From Campylobacterales bacterium (GTDB lineage Bacteria > Campylobacterota > Campylobacteria > Campylobacterales > QNZT01): DNA of 15,429 nucleotides. Positions 14,370-15,429 of the stretch are shown piece after piece. The position numbers and the translations under genes are program-made. The notes below the pieces were generated by a model, which saw only the letters and a program-made list of their open reading frames with translations, had not been told where the DNA came from and ran no database searches. The number at the start of each line of letters is the position of its first letter. The stretch's first letter is position 1. The DNA is taken from assembly GCA_027081495.1 (NCBI GenBank), contig JALWKJ010000237.1, positions 1 to 15,429 of the forward strand, read 5' to 3'.

Positions 14370-14707
14370 TATTTCTCCTTTGGCTTATATGAGATGATAT
14401 ACTCCGTTATGGCGTTAAGCTCTTTTTCGCTTAGGGTAAATGCCGGCATAGCGTTTCGCTTGTAACCGAAAAGTTTTGAAACGGATTTCGGATCGCTTAT
14501 CATAGCCCTGATCTCTTGCTTGTTTCTTTTTGAAGCGATCCGGGTAAACGGCGGACCAAACGCAACGGCGCTTTGATGATGACATCCCCAACAGTATGTT
14601 TCAAAAACTTTTTTGCCGCTTATTGGGGTTTCTTTCTTTAATTCGCCGGAAATTAGCGTCATATTATATATTAAAGCTATTGCGATGCATATTTTTAATC
14701 TATTCAT
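14369..14707 (-). CDS. Small periplasmic c-type cytochrome (NirC-like)
   Basis: A mono-heme class I cytochrome. With the ATG at 14707 it has 112 residues; I prefer this over the ATG at 14713 because AGGA lies seven bases before it but only one base before the other. Residues 1-20 are a signal peptide. The heme-binding motif is CWGCH (counted from the chosen start C39, C42, H43), with a second histidine directly after it (CWGCHH), and the likely axial methionine is in RNAMPAF. FGPPF after the heme motif and YIISYKP at the C-terminus are typical of small denitrification cytochromes. It heads the nirJ-nirF-cobA run and shares one base with the nirJ start. It could be an electron donor to cd1 nitrite reductase or a NirC-type maturation partner. 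Confidence 0.88.
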   Translation of the reverse strand: MNRLKICIAIALIYNMTLISGELKKETPISGKKVFETYCWGCHHQSAVAFGPPFTRIASKRNKQEIRAMISDPKSVSKLFGYKRNAMPAFTLSEKELNAITEYIISYKPKEK

Positions 14708-14724
14708 AATCATATCCTGTTATC

Positions 14725-14736
14725 TGATATTTATCA
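14725..14736. promoter_or_regulatory. FNR/DNR-like box before the cytochrome-nirJ-nirF genes
   Basis: TGAT-ATTT-ATCA matches the core of the CRP/FNR-family consensus TTGAT-N4-ATCAA; only the outermost base on each side differs. It is nested in a larger 26-bp dyad (14717-14742) with CTGTTAT and ATAACAG arms. The centre is 23 bp before the chosen cytochrome start, too close for class II activation of a promoter that begins upstream of that gene, so repression or another use is possible. FNR-family control of nir genes is established in denitrifiers; occupancy here is inference. Confidence 0.45.
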
Positions 14737-14777
14737 TAACAGCTTTTTAATTTTGATTTGTTGACAAAAGTCATTTG

Positions 14778-15314
14778 TTATTTATAATTTACTTTTACGC
14801 CGCTTTTAAAATCGATTTTCGCCTTTTTCTTCATTTCGCTAAGCGTCTCATCTACCAAAATTTGAAATTTCTGCATTTTGACCGCTTTTTTAAGTTTTGT
14901 TTTTATATTTTCGATCTTTGCGTCTTTTGGATAATCTTGTCGATGTTTTTCAAAATAATCTTTTAAATCCTTTTCATCGACTTTTATAGCATTCATCTTC
15001 TCTCTCATCCAAAACTCTATCAAAAGGCGTTTTTTAAAATCACTCACTATCTTTTTAAACTCTTTATTATCTTGCAATTTTCGTTTTTTAGCGTCCTCTA
15101 CAATCAATTTTCTCTCTATACTTTGATCTAAAACCATGATCTTTTCATTTTCGCTTAAATCTTCAAAAGAAGAAGCGTTATGAAACATTGAAAGTACAGG
15201 TTTTAAATCCTCGCTCGTAAGCTCCTCTTTATTTACGATCGCATATGTCTTAGCGGGTAAAAAAGAGCAAAAAACGCCTGCTAATACCGCTATCGTTAAA
15301 ATTTTCTTTCTCAT
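14778..15314 (-). CDS. SurA/PpiC-like periplasmic chaperone lacking the parvulin domain
   Basis: A 178-residue exported protein with a signal peptide at 1-25. Residues 28-125 match the N-terminal chaperone region of SurA/PpiC/PEB4-type proteins: IVNKEELTSEDL, then IMVLDQSIERKLIVEDAKKR (59-78), FKKRLLIEFWMREKM (93-107) and VDEKDLKDYFEKHRQDY (112-128). In PEB4-type proteins a parvulin prolyl isomerase domain of about 90 residues normally follows, but here residues 130-133 pass straight into a C-terminal helix (134-168, ending SEMKKKAKIDF) like the one after the parvulin domain. It is thus chaperone-only. AAGGA six bases before the ATG supports the start, which overlaps the stop of the upstream frame (ATGA). 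Its place before nir genes suggests folding of periplasmic cytochromes or NirS, by inference. Confidence 0.78.
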   Translation of the reverse strand: MRKKILTIAVLAGVFCSFLPAKTYAIVNKEELTSEDLKPVLSMFHNASSFEDLSENEKIMVLDQSIERKLIVEDAKKRKLQDNKEFKKIVSDFKKRLLIEFWMREKMNAIKVDEKDLKDYFEKHRQDYPKDAKIENIKTKLKKAVKMQKFQILVDETLSEMKKKAKIDFKSGVKVNYK

Positions 15315-15429
15315 TTTTTTCCTTTTTTAGTTAGTAAAAAATCCATAACGCAAATCGATTCGTAAATATTTAGATTTTGAAGTTTGCTCATGCAGGCAAG
15401 CGGCTCTTTTTTATCTTTGCATTTTTTAT
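15311..15429 (-). CDS. 3' end of an unidentified gene (5' end cut by window)
   Basis: On the minus strand, a frame open from the right edge (first full codon at 15427) encodes 38 residues and ends with TGA at 15313-15311, overlapping the chaperone ATG as ATGA. The visible tail contains three cysteines (KKCKDK, LACMSK, ESICVMD) and ends LLTKKGKK. The four-base overlap supports a real, translationally coupled gene. I do not recognise the product. Confidence 0.5.
   Translation of the reverse strand, partial: KKCKDKKEPLACMSKLQNLNIYESICVMDFLLTKKGKK

Overview
The window is AT-rich and densely packed, and every gene I can support lies on the minus strand, so transcription runs from the right edge to the left. 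The organism is most likely a member of the Campylobacterota (Epsilonproteobacteria), probably a denitrifying Sulfurimonas-, Sulfurovum- or Nitratiruptor-like chemolithotroph. The reasons are an orphan atpB outside any F1 operon followed by a small membrane gene, an arrangement known from Campylobacter; AT-rich codon use and promoters; overlapping gene junctions; and genes for heme d1, the cofactor of cd1 nitrite reductase. I identify no species.

Right part (15429-8414, in transcription order): the 3' end of an unidentified gene, a SurA-like periplasmic chaperone without a parvulin domain, a small c-type cytochrome, nirJ (radical SAM), nirF (beta-propeller), a uroporphyrinogen-III C-methyltransferase (cobA/nirE role), a 62-residue membrane protein, and the potassium uptake pair trkA-trkH. 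From the cytochrome to trkH the genes overlap or are separated by no more than 21 bases, so they may form one transcription unit. The methyltransferase makes precorrin-2, and NirJ and NirF act later in heme d1 synthesis. nirS and the nirDLGH-type decarboxylase genes are not in the window. An FNR/DNR-like palindrome lies just before the cytochrome.

Middle part (8413-6227): a yfdX-family periplasmic stress gene and a glycine-rich YflT/DUF1269-like stress protein. Between them is the most interesting object here, a 263-bp non-coding MITE-like element (6931-7193) with 30-bp terminal inverted repeats and a 4-bp TTTA target duplication. It has inserted in the 3' end of yfdX. Removing the element and one TTTA copy restores an open frame of 36 more codons to a stop at 6816, so the present C-terminus (GHR-stop) comes from the element. 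Inside, the element holds two hairpins whose loops are complementary to each other, an organised and interlocked architecture.

Left part (6136-1): dgkA, a DppC/OppC-type ABC permease without its partners, a TIGR02757/DUF2400 protein, atpB, a small membrane protein, a ThiE/TenI-like protein, then (behind an extended -10 promoter) a PAS-GGDEF diguanylate cyclase followed by a TAXI-type TRAP solute-binding protein that runs off the left edge.

I found no tRNA, rRNA, CRISPR array or transposase gene. The only stretch above 300 bases without an intact gene, 6743-7181, is accounted for by the yfdX remnant and the inserted element.
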